Source: Lysobacterales bacterium 66-474 | GTDB taxonomy: Bacteria; Pseudomonadota; Gammaproteobacteria; Xanthomonadales; Rhodanobacteraceae | Direction: 5' to 3' | Length of the DNA: 64,000 nucleotides | NCBI GenBank assembly: GCA_001899805.1 | Contig: MKWP01000004.1 | Location: 1 to 64,000 of the forward strand | Shown here: positions 18,219 through 27,154 of the stretch, in pieces | Layout of the letters: each line of letters begins with the position of its first letter | Numbering within the stretch: position 1 is the stretch's first letter | Made by a program: the position numbers and the translations under genes | The notes under the pieces: generated by a model | Databases searched by the model: none | What the model was told of the DNA's origin: nothing | What the model saw: only the letters and a program-made list of their open reading frames with translations

Positions 18219-19942
18219 GGGCGCAGTCTTCGTTCGGCGCTCCGCAACGACGAGTTGCGCGGATCGAGCTTGCGCACCTTCGCGAATACTTCGCGCGCGT
18301 CGTGGTGCTGCCCCATCTTCCACAGCACTTCGCCCAGGTGCACGCCGATGTCGGGGTCCTGCTGCTTGCCCCAGGCGCGTTTCAGGTACGTTTCGGCCTG
18401 GTCGAGGTTGCCGAGCCGGTATTGCAGCCAACCCCACGAATCCATGATCGCGGCCGCGTCGGGTTTCGCTGCCAGCGCCTTGCGCAGCAGTTCGGTGGCC
18501 TCGGGCAGGTCGCGGTCGGCGTCCGCGAGGGTGAAGCCCAGCGCGTTCATCGCGTCGACGTTGCCCGGATTCAGTTCCAGCACCTTGCGGAAATCCGCGA
18601 GCGCGGCATCGGTGTTGCCGGCGTTGGCCCGTTCGATGCCGCGGTCGTAGATCAGCAGCGGGTCGTCCGGCAGCGCCGCGAGGCCACGGTCGAAGGCCGC
18701 GATGGCCTTGGCGTGTTCGCCGTGCTGCGAATACAGCTGGGCATCCAGCTCGTAGGCGGTGCGCAGGCTGTCGGGGTCGTCGACGTAGTCCTGCTGCAGT
18801 TGCGCGGCAAGCGCGTGTGCCTGTTCGGATTGCCCGGTCTTGTCCAGCAGCACCGCGCTGCGGACCTGCGCATCGAAACCGTGCCGGCTGTCGGGATCGA
18901 CCTTGGCATACCACGCCAACGCCTGCTGGTCGTGCTTCAGCAATTCGGCCAGTTGTCCCAGCAGGAACACGTTGTCCGCGCGCTGCGCCGCCGGCGCGCG
19001 CTGCAACTGGGCATACAGCTCGCGTAGCGCGGCGTCATCCCCGGCACGCGCCGCGAACGCCACCCGTGCCGCCCAGGTCGCCGAAGTCTGCGGACCTTCC
19101 GCCAGCACCCTCAGTGCTTCGCCATACTTGCCCTGGTCGCCCAGCAACGAAGCATAACCAAGCCGCAATTCGATATTGCGGGGGTGTGCCTGCATGCCCT
19201 TGGCGTACAACGCCTGTGCGCCGGCGCGATCGCCCGCGGCCAACCTGAGGCTGGCGGCCCAATGGATGCTGTCGGTACCGTCGAAGCGCGCCACCGCCGC
19301 CTCCGCGAGCTTGCGCGCGAAGGCATGCCGGCCGAGGTGTTCGGCGAGCTGGCTCAGCGCGACCCAGATGCCCTCGTTCGCGGGCAGGCGGTCGGTGCCG
19401 GCGACGGCCTCCAGGACCCGCCCCGCCAGCGCGGTGTCGCGCGCGGACAACAGGTCGGCGGCGAAGGTCTTCCAGTCCTCGGTCCGGCCCGAGGCGACCA
19501 GGCTGGCGAACTGCTGCTCGGCTCCTGCGCGATCGCCGCGCAGCAGCGCGAGTTGCCCGCGCGCGCCGGCGAGCTCATGCGCGTCGGCGCCCAGCGCCTG
19601 CCAGCGCGACAGCAGCGCTTCGGCCTGGTCGGCGTTGCGCATCGCCAGTGCCAGTTGCAGCGCACCTTGGGCAACGGCGGGATCACGCGAGATCCGCGCG
19701 GCCTCGGCGTAATCCGCCGCGGCCTTCGCGGTGTCGTTGTCCTGCAACGCGAAGCCGGCCGCGATCAGCAACGCCGACGCCTTGCTGTCGGCGTTGCCGG
19801 TCGGCACGTCGAGCCGCGCCAGCGGCTGTTGCGGGGCGGGGCGCGAACCGCTCCGCGCCGGCAATTGCGCACATCCCGCCGCCAGCACCACCACAGCGAG
19901 CAGCGCGGCAAACGCGCTAAAATGAAGTGTGGATGACTTCAT
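18215..19942 (-). CDS. TPR-repeat lipoprotein
   Basis: The 575-residue protein begins MKSSTLHFSAFAALLAVVVLAAGC, a lipoprotein signal. Next come about ten TPR-like helical repeats, clearest in the C-terminal half (DPLLIYDRGIERANAGNTDAALADFRKVLELNPGNVDAMNALGFTLAD in outline). An open frame continues upstream, but it runs through direct repeats and lacks a signal, so 19942 is the start. Genes like this precede lolB in relatives. The role is probably scaffold or assembly at the outer membrane; the substrate is unknown. It ends in a 4-bp overlap with lolB and is divergent from hemA. Confidence 0.85.
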   Translation of the reverse strand: MKSSTLHFSAFAALLAVVVLAAGCAQLPARSGSRPAPQQPLARLDVPTGNADSKASALLIAAGFALQDNDTAKAAADYAEAARISRDPAVAQGALQLALAMRNADQAEALLSRWQALGADAHELAGARGQLALLRGDRAGAEQQFASLVASGRTEDWKTFAADLLSARDTALAGRVLEAVAGTDRLPANEGIWVALSQLAEHLGRHAFARKLAEAAVARFDGTDSIHWAASLRLAAGDRAGAQALYAKGMQAHPRNIELRLGYASLLGDQGKYGEALRVLAEGPQTSATWAARVAFAARAGDDAALRELYAQLQRAPAAQRADNVFLLGQLAELLKHDQQALAWYAKVDPDSRHGFDAQVRSAVLLDKTGQSEQAHALAAQLQQDYVDDPDSLRTAYELDAQLYSQHGEHAKAIAAFDRGLAALPDDPLLIYDRGIERANAGNTDAALADFRKVLELNPGNVDAMNALGFTLADADRDLPEATELLRKALAAKPDAAAIMDSWGWLQYRLGNLDQAETYLKRAWGKQQDPDIGVHLGEVLWKMGQHHDAREVFAKVRKLDPRNSSLRSAERRLRP

Positions 19943-20039
19943 CCCGGCTGGCACATGGACGTGCGATGGGCCGGGATCCAGTTTCATTCGCTTCATCCCG
20001 GCCGGCACACGGAGGTGCGATGGGCCGGGGTCCAGTTTC
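19937..20039. repeat. two 54-bp-period direct repeats upstream of the TPR lipoprotein
   Basis: CTTCATCCCGGCTGGCACA...TGGGCCGGGATCCAGTTTC (19937-19985) is repeated with few changes at 19991-20039. Each unit contains a CATCCCGGC/GCCGGGATC hairpin. The first unit covers the start codon of the TPR lipoprotein, so the repeat lies in the shared regulatory space with hemA. Confidence 0.7.
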
Positions 20040-20157
20040 CTGAACGTCTTGAACTCGTCGGGTTGGGTCCGCACACTCTGCACCGGAAATCCGGTCCTCA
20101 TCGTCTTGTCGCATGGCGACAGCTTAGCCTGTCGTTGCTGTCATTGCCTTCGTCCCC

Positions 20158-21420
20158 ATGCCACTGATCGCTCTCGGACTCAATCACCTCACCGCACCGA
20201 TCGCACTACGCGAGCGCGTGGCCATCGACCCGGACGCCACGCCGCCCGCGCTGGCCGACCTGGCGTCGCAGCCAGGCGTGGACGAAGCGATGATCCTGTC
20301 GACCTGCAACCGCACCGAACTGTATTGCAGCGTTCGCGCGGGCGCCGAGCACGCGCCCGGGGCATGGTTGCACGCACGCAATCAAATGACCCCCGGAAGG
20401 CTGGACGAGTTCCTGTATCGGCACACCGGCGGCGACGCCGTTCGGCACGTGTTCCGGGTCGCGACCGGCCTGGATTCGATGGTGCTGGGCGAGCCGCAGA
20501 TCCTCGGCCAGGTGAAGGATGCCTGGCGTGCGGCGCGTTCGGCCAACACCCTGCACGCGCCGCTGGACCGGTTGTTGCAGAACGCCTTCGCGGTCGCCAA
20601 GCGGGTGCGCACCGAAACCCGGATCGGCACCGGGCCGGTGTCGGTCGCCTTCACCGCGGTGCGGCTGGTCGAGCAGGCGTTCGCGGACCTGCACGAGTCC
20701 TGCGTGCTGCTGATCGGCGCGGGCGACACCATCGAACTCGCGGTGCGGCACCTGATCGAACGCGGCGTCAAGCGCCTGATCGTCGCCAACCGCACCATCG
20801 ACACCGCGCAGGCGCTGGTGAATCCGGTCGGCGGCTACGCGATCGCGCTGGCCGACCTGCCCAGGCACCTCGCCGAGGCCGACATCGTGATCTCGGCCAC
20901 CGCCGGCCGCGACCCCATCCTCGACGCGTCGATGCTGCACGAGGCGCTGCGCCAGCGGCGCCGGCGCCCGATGCTGCTGATCGACCTCGCGGTGCCGCGC
21001 GACATCGACCCCGCCGCGGCCGACCTGCCGGACGTGTTCCTGTACACCATCGACGACCTGCACCAGGCCATCGAAAGCGGCCAGCGTTCGCGCGAAGCGT
21101 CGGTGCGCGAGGCGGAAGCCATCATCGACCTGCAGGTCGAGCGTTACCTCGCATGGCGGCGCGCCGTGGAATTCGATCGTCCGCTGCGCGCCTACCGCGC
21201 CAGCGCCGAGATCCGGCGCGACGAGGTGCTGGCGCGCGCGAAGGAGATGCTGGCCAACGGACGTGATCCGCACGAGGCGCTGGATTTCCTCGCCAACACC
21301 CTCACCGGCAAGCTGCTGCACACGCCCAGCGTGCGGCTACGTGAAGCCGCCGAACAAGGCGACCAGGCGTTGCTCGACGCGGCCACGCGGCTGTTCGACG
21401 CGGACAGGCACGACGCGTGA
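20158..21420 (+). CDS. hemA: glutamyl-tRNA reductase
   Basis: The 420-residue protein begins [21 protein letters not shown]. The catalytic cysteine is Cys50 in STCNRTELY, and other family motifs are [24 protein letters not shown] (in outline), [15 protein letters not shown] and the NADPH domain [13 protein letters not shown]. The residue after GAGD is T, where many relatives have EM. It reduces Glu-tRNA to glutamate-1-semialdehyde, the first step of tetrapyrrole synthesis. Its stop overlaps the GTG start of prfA, the standard hemA-prfA pair. Confidence 0.96.
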   Translation: MPLIALGLNHLTAPIALRERVAIDPDATPPALADLASQPGVDEAMILSTCNRTELYCSVRAGAEHAPGAWLHARNQMTPGRLDEFLYRHTGGDAVRHVFRVATGLDSMVLGEPQILGQVKDAWRAARSANTLHAPLDRLLQNAFAVAKRVRTETRIGTGPVSVAFTAVRLVEQAFADLHESCVLLIGAGDTIELAVRHLIERGVKRLIVANRTIDTAQALVNPVGGYAIALADLPRHLAEADIVISATAGRDPILDASMLHEALRQRRRRPMLLIDLAVPRDIDPAAADLPDVFLYTIDDLHQAIESGQRSREASVREAEAIIDLQVERYLAWRRAVEFDRPLRAYRASAEIRRDEVLARAKEMLANGRDPHEALDFLANTLTGKLLHTPSVRLREAAEQGDQALLDAATRLFDADRHDA

Positions 21421-22499
21421 CTCCGCAACTGCAGCGCCGCCTCGAACAACTGCTGGAACGCCATCACGAGGTCGGGCTGCTGCTCGCGCAACCCGACGCC
21501 GCGGCCGACCCGAAGCGCTTCCGCGAACTGTCGCGCGAATACGCGCAGACCCAGGACCTGGCCGACGCCTTCTCCGCATCGCGCAAGGCCGCCGGCGAAC
21601 TCGAGCACGCCCGCGCGATGCTGGCCGATCCCGACCTTGCCGATCTCGCGCGCGAGGAAATCCCGCGACTGGAGGCGACCGTCGCCGGACTGGATGGCCG
21701 GCTGCAAACGCTGCTGCTTCCGCGCGACCCGCTGGACGACGCCAACCTGTTCCTTGAAGTGCGCGCCGGCACCGGCGGCGATGAAGCCGCGCTGTTCGCG
21801 GGCGACCTGCTGCGGATGTACCTGCGCTACGCCGAGCGCCGCGGCTGGCGCAGCGAATTGATGTCCGCGCACGACGGCGAGCACGGCGGCTACAAGGAAG
21901 CCGTGGCGCGCATCGAAGGCACGGGCGCCTACGCCGCGCTGAAGTTCGAATCGGGCACCCACCGCGTGCAACGCGTGCCGGTGACCGAAGCCTCCGGGCG
22001 CATCCATACTTCCGCCGCCACCGTCGCGATCCTGCCCGAGATGGAAGCAATCGCCGACATCGAACTGCGCGACGCCGACCTCAAGGTCGACACCTTCCGC
22101 GCCTCCGGCGCGGGCGGCCAGCACGTCAACAAGACCGATTCGGCGATCCGCATCACCCACCTGCCCACGGGCATCGTTGTGGAGTGCCAGGATGAACGCA
22201 GCCAGCACAAGAATCGCGCACGCGCGTTGTCGCTGCTGAGGGCGCGCCTGCTGGATTCGCAACGCGCCGAGCAGTCGGCGAGGCAGGCCGCCACGCGCAA
22301 GCTGCAGGTGGGCAGCGGCGACCGCAGCCAGCGCATCCGCACCTACAACTTCCCGCAGGGCCGCGTCACCGACCATCGCATCAACCTGACCCTGCACCAG
22401 TTGCCGCAGATCCTCGACGGCGACCTCGCCGAACTCACCGGCGCGCTGGCGCGCGAATCGCACGCCGAGGCGCTCGCGGCCCTGGGCGGTGCGGCATGA
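21417..22499 (+). CDS. prfA: peptide chain release factor 1
   Basis: The 360-residue protein starts at GTG, overlapping the hemA stop. RF1 features are the PxT stop-codon motif PVT (188-190) for UAA/UAG, the GGQ motif (233-235, in [16 protein letters not shown]) that triggers peptidyl-tRNA hydrolysis, and the [12 protein letters not shown] domain. Its stop overlaps the start of the next gene. In many gammaproteobacteria the next gene is prmC, the GGQ methyltransferase; here an O-GlcNAc-transferase-like gene takes that place. Confidence 0.96.
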   Translation: MTPQLQRRLEQLLERHHEVGLLLAQPDAAADPKRFRELSREYAQTQDLADAFSASRKAAGELEHARAMLADPDLADLAREEIPRLEATVAGLDGRLQTLLLPRDPLDDANLFLEVRAGTGGDEAALFAGDLLRMYLRYAERRGWRSELMSAHDGEHGGYKEAVARIEGTGAYAALKFESGTHRVQRVPVTEASGRIHTSAATVAILPEMEAIADIELRDADLKVDTFRASGAGGQHVNKTDSAIRITHLPTGIVVECQDERSQHKNRARALSLLRARLLDSQRAEQSARQAATRKLQVGSGDRSQRIRTYNFPQGRVTDHRINLTLHQLPQILDGDLAELTGALARESHAEALAALGGAA

Positions 22500-24757
22500 A
22501 CGCGCCCGGACCTGGCGACCTCGACGCGCGGCTCACCCGCATCCTCGGCAAGGTCGGGCCGGCCGCCGCTCCACCCGCACCGGCAGCGCCTCCGCCATCC
22601 CCGGCAAGTCCCATCCCGGCGGTCCTGCAGACGCGCTTCGCACAAATCGCGGGACTCCTCGAACACGGCGACGCGGCCGCCGCCGAACCGCTCGCACGCG
22701 ACCTGCGCAAGGCCTTCCCGGGCGTCGCCGAAGCGCTGCGCATGCACGGCATCGCGCTGCTGATGCTGGGCCAGGCGCACGCCGCGCGCGCGGCGCTGCA
22801 GGAAGCCGTGCGCCTCGCGCCCGGCGAATACCTCGCGCGCTGCAACCACGCCGCCGCGCTGATGGCGTGCGGCGAACCGGAAGAGGCGATCGGGGTGCTG
22901 CAGCAAGTCGTGCGCGAACGCCCGGACGATGCCGGCGTGCGCAACAATCTCGCCAACGCCTTGCGCAGCACCGGCGAGGATGCCCTCGCCCGCGACGAAT
23001 ACCTCGCCGCGCTGGACATCGCGCCCGGACACCCCGGCGCCACCCTCAACCTTGCCGCGGTGGAACTCGCGCTGGGCATGCTCGACGACGCCGAGCAACG
23101 GCTGCGCGCGATGCTGGCTCGCCAGCCGCATCCGCAGGCGTGGTTGCTGCTCGGCAACGTGCTGAATGCGCGGCGCGACTTCGCGGGCGCCGAGGCGGCC
23201 TACCTCGCGGGCGCGCGGCTGGCGCCCGGCGCCGCGGAGTTTCCCTACCAGGCCGGCCTGATGGCGGACGAGCAGTGCCGCTACGCCGAGGCCGCGGCGT
23301 TCTACCGTCGCGCGCTGCAGCTCGATCCGGACCTGCACCTCGCCGAGGGCCAGCTGCTGTTCGTGTTGCGCCGGTTGTACGACTGGACCGGCGCCGCGCC
23401 ATTGGGGGCGCGCCTGCGCACGCGCGTGGTGCGCGGCGAAAGCAACGGCGAAATCGACCCGTTCGCGTTCCTGGCCGAAGACGCGACCCCCGCCGAACAA
23501 CTGGTATGCGCGCAGGCGCAAGCGGCGCGGGTGGTGCGCATGCAGCAGCCGCTGCAGGAACGGCTGCGCTTCCAGCATCCGCCGCGCGCGGACGGCGCGC
23601 CGCTCAAGGTCGGCTTCGTGTCGGCCGGGTTCGGCGCGCGCGCGGGCGTCCCGCATGCCACCGCGTTGCTGACCGCGGCGTTCTTCGAGGAACTCGGCAA
23701 GCTCGACGACCTCGAACTGCACCTCTTCGCCACCACGCCCGATCCGGGCAGCCCGATCCGGCAACGCCTGCGCGCCGCCGCACACGGGTTCCACGAAGCC
23801 GATGCGCTGACCGTGCCCGACCTGGCGCAACGCATCCACCAGACCCGCATCGACATCCTCGTCGACGTGGACGGCTGGTGCGCGGGCTCCGTGCCCGGCG
23901 TGTTCGCGCTCAGGCCCGCGCCGGTGCAAGCCAACTGGTTGGCGTATCCCGGCAGCTCCGGCGCGCCGTACATGGATTACATCATCGCCGACCGCTTCAT
24001 CATTCCGGAATCGTCGCGCCGGTTCTATTCCGAAGCGGTCGCGTGGATGCCACGCTGCTACCAGCCTTCCGACACCTCCCGCCTGTTGTTCGACGCGCCG
24101 CCGCGTGCTTCGTTCGGGCTGCCCGGCGACGCCGTGGTGTTCGCGAGCTTCAACAATGCATGGAAGCTCAACGCGGCGAGCTTCGCGCGCATGTGCGCGG
24201 TGCTGCGCGAAACGCCCGGCAGCGTGCTGTGGCTGCTGGGCGCGGGCCGCGACGCCGATGCGCGCCTGCGCGCTGCCGCCCGCGCGCACGGCATCGATCC
24301 GAAGTGGCTGGTGTTCTCGCCCTCGCTGCCGCACCTGCAACATCTCGCGCGCTACCGGCTGGCCGACCTGTTCCTCGACACCAATCCCTACAACGCGCAC
24401 ACCACCGCGTCCGACGCGATCTGGGCCGGCTGCCCGGTGCTGACGCGTCCCGGCGAAACCTTCGCCTCGCGCGTCGCCGGCAGCCTCAACCACTACCTCG
24501 GCATGCCGGAACTGATCGTGCGCGACGACGACGCCTTCGTCGCCACCGCGGTGCGCCTCGGCAACGATCGCGACGCATTGGCTCGACTGCGCACGCACCT
24601 GGAAGCACAACGCGACACCTCGGGCCTGTTCGACATGGAAGTCTACGCCCACGACTTCGCCGCGCTGCTGCGCGAGATGGACCAGCGCCACCGCCGCGGC
24701 CAACCGCCGAAACACATCACGCCGACCGAACCGGTACGCGCACTCGGCGTCTTCTAG
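22496..24757 (+). CDS. TPR protein with O-GlcNAc-transferase-like (SPINDLY/GT41) catalytic domain
   Basis: The 753-residue protein has a Pro/Ala-rich start, about seven TPR repeats (about 45-310) and a C-terminal GT41 domain. Landmarks are [11 protein letters not shown] (start of the first Rossmann half), [31 protein letters not shown] in outline, [23 protein letters not shown], and the UDP-site stretch [21 protein letters not shown] followed by [12 protein letters not shown]. Bacterial homologues such as the Xanthomonas campestris OGT are close structural relatives of eukaryotic OGT; their protein targets are mostly unknown. The gene overlaps prfA by 4 bp. Its TAG stop is formed by the end of a MITE-like element. 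Confidence 0.85.
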   Translation: MNAPGPGDLDARLTRILGKVGPAAAPPAPAAPPPSPASPIPAVLQTRFAQIAGLLEHGDAAAAEPLARDLRKAFPGVAEALRMHGIALLMLGQAHAARAALQEAVRLAPGEYLARCNHAAALMACGEPEEAIGVLQQVVRERPDDAGVRNNLANALRSTGEDALARDEYLAALDIAPGHPGATLNLAAVELALGMLDDAEQRLRAMLARQPHPQAWLLLGNVLNARRDFAGAEAAYLAGARLAPGAAEFPYQAGLMADEQCRYAEAAAFYRRALQLDPDLHLAEGQLLFVLRRLYDWTGAAPLGARLRTRVVRGESNGEIDPFAFLAEDATPAEQLVCAQAQAARVVRMQQPLQERLRFQHPPRADGAPLKVGFVSAGFGARAGVPHATALLTAAFFEELGKLDDLELHLFATTPDPGSPIRQRLRAAAHGFHEADALTVPDLAQRIHQTRIDILVDVDGWCAGSVPGVFALRPAPVQANWLAYPGSSGAPYMDYIIADRFIIPESSRRFYSEAVAWMPRCYQPSDTSRLLFDAPPRASFGLPGDAVVFASFNNAWKLNAASFARMCAVLRETPGSVLWLLGAGRDADARLRAAARAHGIDPKWLVFSPSLPHLQHLARYRLADLFLDTNPYNAHTTASDAIWAGCPVLTRPGETFASRVAGSLNHYLGMPELIVRDDDAFVATAVRLGNDRDALARLRTHLEAQRDTSGLFDMEVYAHDFAALLREMDQRHRRGQPPKHITPTEPVRALGVF

Positions 24758-24964
24758 AGCAGTTTTGGTTTGCGTGACGACAGGTCACCACGTTCGCAGG
24801 GCGGATCACACCTGTTTGAAGCAAAACGATGCCGTCATCCCGGCCATGGATTGGCCGGGATCCAGCGCCATGGAAGGCAAGGACACTGGATTCCGGCCTC
24901 AGCCGGAATGACGGAATCGAAGACTTGGGTCGCCGATGCAAACGAATAAGCCGAAACTGCTCTA
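24755..24964. mobile_element. MITE-like element, 210 bp, with terminal inverted repeats and TA flanks
   Basis: The left end TAGAGCAGTTTTGGTTT and the right end (read inward) TAGAGCAGTTTCGGCTT are inverted repeats of 17 bp with two mismatches. Each outer end carries TA, which fits a TA target duplication of the IS630/Tc1 type. Inside are two REP-like hairpins (CATCCCGGCCATGGATTGGCCGGGAT; GGATTCCGGCCTCAGCCGGAA, outlined by arms). It has no coding capacity. The left TAG is the stop codon of the upstream gene. The rest of the gap to 25160 shows nothing further. Confidence 0.5.
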
Positions 24965-25160
24965 AGCGTATGCCGGGCGACATCCGGCATTGCCGCTGGT
25001 GCCCGCATCCGCAGGCATCACGCTCCACAACGTGACGCCGGTCACGCTGCGGACGTGCGGTGCTGGGCAACACCGGCCGCGCGGGCGGAAAGTACGTGTT
25101 CCAGCTCTCAAGCGCATCGGCACTGGGTCGATATGCACAGTACGCCGATCGAGGTACTGC

Positions 25161-25550
25161 ATGCGTCGCGCCCTGCCACTCGCCTTCACCATCCTGCCCG
25201 CGCTCGCCGCGACCGCGCTGGTGGGTCCGAGCGCGGCCACGCCGAGCGGCACGATCGGTTTCAGTGGACGCGTCGTCGACGGCACTGCGTCGTTGGCGCC
25301 GGGCACGGTCGTCACCATCCACGGCGACGTCATCGCACGTTCCGAAACCTGCATCGAGGCACGCGTCGCGGCGCCCGGCAAGCCCCACCGCCCCCGACTG
25401 TGGCTGTGTTCGCCGGACCGCCACCAGCCCCGCGAACTGCCCGGCCTCGGCGAACCCGTCGCGGCACGCGCGCGGATCACCGGCATCCGGACGACCGCGG
25501 ACGGCGCGGTGCCCTACTCCGATTCGTTCATCTTGATGCGCGCGGATTGA
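25161..25550 (+). CDS. small secreted protein of unknown function
   Basis: The 129-residue protein starts MRRALPLAFTILPALAATALVGPSAA, a plausible signal peptide. The body (GTVVTIHGDVIARSETC, PRLWLCSPD, GEPVAARARITGIRT) alternates short hydrophobic strands in the manner of an OB-fold or other small beta-barrel, with two cysteines that could pair. I do not recognise the family. It lies alone between the MITE-like element and moaB. Codon use looks like that of the neighbours. Confidence 0.55.
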   Translation: MRRALPLAFTILPALAATALVGPSAATPSGTIGFSGRVVDGTASLAPGTVVTIHGDVIARSETCIEARVAAPGKPHRPRLWLCSPDRHQPRELPGLGEPVAARARITGIRTTADGAVPYSDSFILMRAD

Positions 25551-25643
25551 GCGGCTCGTCGGTTGCACGCGACGCAGCGTCGCGCCTTATCCACTCGCCG
25601 CGGCATGCGAAAATGCCTTCTGCACTCGCTGCGGGATCCCGCC

Positions 25644-26165
25644 ATGACCGCCCAAAACCAATTCGTGCCGCTGAGTCTCGCCGTGCTGACGGTGTCGGAC
25701 ACGCGCACGCCGGAGAACGACACCTCCGGACAGTTCCTCGTCGATGCATTGACGGAAGCCGGGCACCGGCTGCACGAACGCAAGTTGCTGCGTGATGACC
25801 GCTATGCGATCCGCGCGCAGGTCGCCGCATGGATCGCCGAGCCCGCGGTACACGGGGTGTTGATCACCGGCGGTACCGGCTTCACCGGCCGCGATTCGAC
25901 GCCGGAAGCGGTGCTGCCGCTGCTGGACAAGGAGATGCCGGGGTTCGGCGAGTTGTTCCGCGCGCTGAGCTTCGAGGAAATCGGCACCTCGTCGCTGCAA
26001 TCGCGCGCGTTCGCGGGCTTGTCCAACCAGACCTTCGTGTTCGCGCTGCCGGGCTCGACCTCGGCGTGCAAAACCGCGTGGGAAAAACTGCTGCGCGCGC
26101 AACTCGACGCGCGCACGCGGCCGTGCAATCTGGTTGGACTCATTCCCCGATTGAGCGAGCGCTGA
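25644..26165 (+). CDS. moaB: molybdenum cofactor biosynthesis protein MoaB
   Basis: The 173-residue protein has the MoaB/MogA fold. Landmarks are PLSLAVLTVSDTRTPENDTSG, the nucleotide/molybdopterin loop LITGGTGFTGRDSTPEAV, and LPGSTSACKTAWEKLL. MoaB-type proteins adenylylate molybdopterin before metal insertion. The start is placed at 25644; an open frame upstream has no MoaB features. Molybdate uptake genes (modABC) are 16 kb away in the same window, so the cell probably makes Mo enzymes. Confidence 0.9.
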   Translation: MTAQNQFVPLSLAVLTVSDTRTPENDTSGQFLVDALTEAGHRLHERKLLRDDRYAIRAQVAAWIAEPAVHGVLITGGTGFTGRDSTPEAVLPLLDKEMPGFGELFRALSFEEIGTSSLQSRAFAGLSNQTFVFALPGSTSACKTAWEKLLRAQLDARTRPCNLVGLIPRLSER

Positions 26166-26212
26166 TCGAGCGTTTCCGCATCATCACACTTTCCGACGGA
26201 TAGCCTGCCTGC

Positions 26213-26349
26213 ATGCAGGCAGTTGTCCGTTCGGCGCGGTGCGCCACGCGATCCACGGCGACCCCGGATCGATCACGGTTTGCCCCTGCAGGAAATGCCG
26301 CAAGGCCAACGGCTCGGCGGTCAACGCGGCTGCGCGCCGCAATCCCCGG
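26213..26349 (+). pseudogene. remnant of a GFA-family (glutathione-dependent formaldehyde-activating-like) gene
   Basis: One frame reads GSCPFGAVRHAIHGDPGSI and then TVCPCRKCRKANGSAV, which closely follows the start of GFA proteins (GSCLCGAVRYEI...CHCxxCRKAxGSAF). The second zinc cysteine of CxC is replaced by Phe, the frame has no proper start, and similarity ends after about 45 codons. It lies in the 213-bp gap between moaB and the acylphosphatase. I call it a decayed fragment. Confidence 0.55.
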
Positions 26350-26378
26350 GATTCCCGCCGGCCTGGCGTCCGCGCGAC

Positions 26379-26645
26379 TCAGGCGACGACGAACCCGCGC
26401 AGGGTTTGCTCCGGCAACGCCTCGCGCCGCACCGATTCCACGCGCGCCGCGGGCGGACCGTGGTGCAGCCACGCATCCAACTCCGCCAACGATCCGGCGT
26501 CGCCGGATGCCACCACTTCCACCCTGCCGTCGGCAAGGTTCCGCGCGTAGCCGGACAGGGCCAGCCGCAAGGCGCACTCGCGCGTGGCGGCGCGGAAGAA
26601 CACGCCCTGCACCTGGCCGGTCACGAAAAAGCGCGCGCAGGCCAC
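26379..26645 (-). CDS. acylphosphatase
   Basis: The 88-residue protein starts at GTG (VACARFFVTG). It has the acylphosphatase signature GQVQGVFFR with catalytic Arg18, and YARNLADGRVEV with catalytic Asn36. It hydrolyses acyl phosphates such as carbamoyl phosphate. It begins 2 bp after the stop of the TlpA-like gene and is the last gene of a yihY-tlpA-acyP operon. Confidence 0.88.
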   Translation of the reverse strand: MACARFFVTGQVQGVFFRAATRECALRLALSGYARNLADGRVEVVASGDAGSLAELDAWLHHGPPAARVESVRREALPEQTLRGFVVA

Positions 26646-26647
26646 GG

Positions 26648-27154
26648 CTATTTCTTCGAAGCCGCCGGCGGTACAGCGATCGCCTGCGCCAGCAATTTCT
26701 CGTCGACCGGGGCGATGATGCGCCTGGCGACATGTCCGTCCGGGGCGACCAGGTACGTGGTCGGCAACACCTGCGGCGCCTCCAACGCGGCAGGCGGATG
26801 GTCCATGTCCACCAGCGCCAACGGGTAATCGACCGGATGCTTCTTCGCGAACGCGATGATCTCCGCGGGCGGGCTGCGATCCCAGGCAAGGCCGATCGCC
26901 GCGACGTTCTTGTGCGCGGCGACGAATTTCGAAATCGCCGGCATTTCCGCGATGCACGGCGCGCACCAGGTCGCCCAGAAATTCACGATCACCCACTTGC
27001 CGCGCTCGGCGGCGAGATCGAAAGTCTTGCCGTCCAGCGTCTTGATGGCAAGTTGCGGTCGCGCCGCAGGCGCTTGCGCACGGCCGGACATCGGCAGGCA
27101 CGCCACGGCGAGGAACAGCGTCAATGCACCGCGCCGGATCAGGCAGCTTTTCAT
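26648..27154 (-). CDS. TlpA/ResA-like thiol-disulfide protein, exported
   Basis: The 168-residue protein has a signal peptide (to about residue 27, SGRAQA) and a thioredoxin fold with the redox motif WCAPC (Cys64, Cys67) in VIVNFWATWCAPCIAEMPAI. The cis-Pro region is QVLPTTYLVAPDG. Proteins of this group reduce disulfides in the periplasm, often for cytochrome c maturation. Its start overlaps the yihY stop by 4 bp. The role within this operon is not clear. Confidence 0.87.
   Translation of the reverse strand: MKSCLIRRGALTLFLAVACLPMSGRAQAPAARPQLAIKTLDGKTFDLAAERGKWVIVNFWATWCAPCIAEMPAISKFVAAHKNVAAIGLAWDRSPPAEIIAFAKKHPVDYPLALVDMDHPPAALEAPQVLPTTYLVAPDGHVARRIIAPVDEKLLAQAIAVPPAASKK

Noticed and set aside
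19943-20101. N-terminal extension of the TPR lipoprotein with repeated LDPGPSHxxVPAGMK
   Set aside because: The repeat is the translation of the 54-bp DNA repeat; a proper lipoprotein signal starts at 19942.
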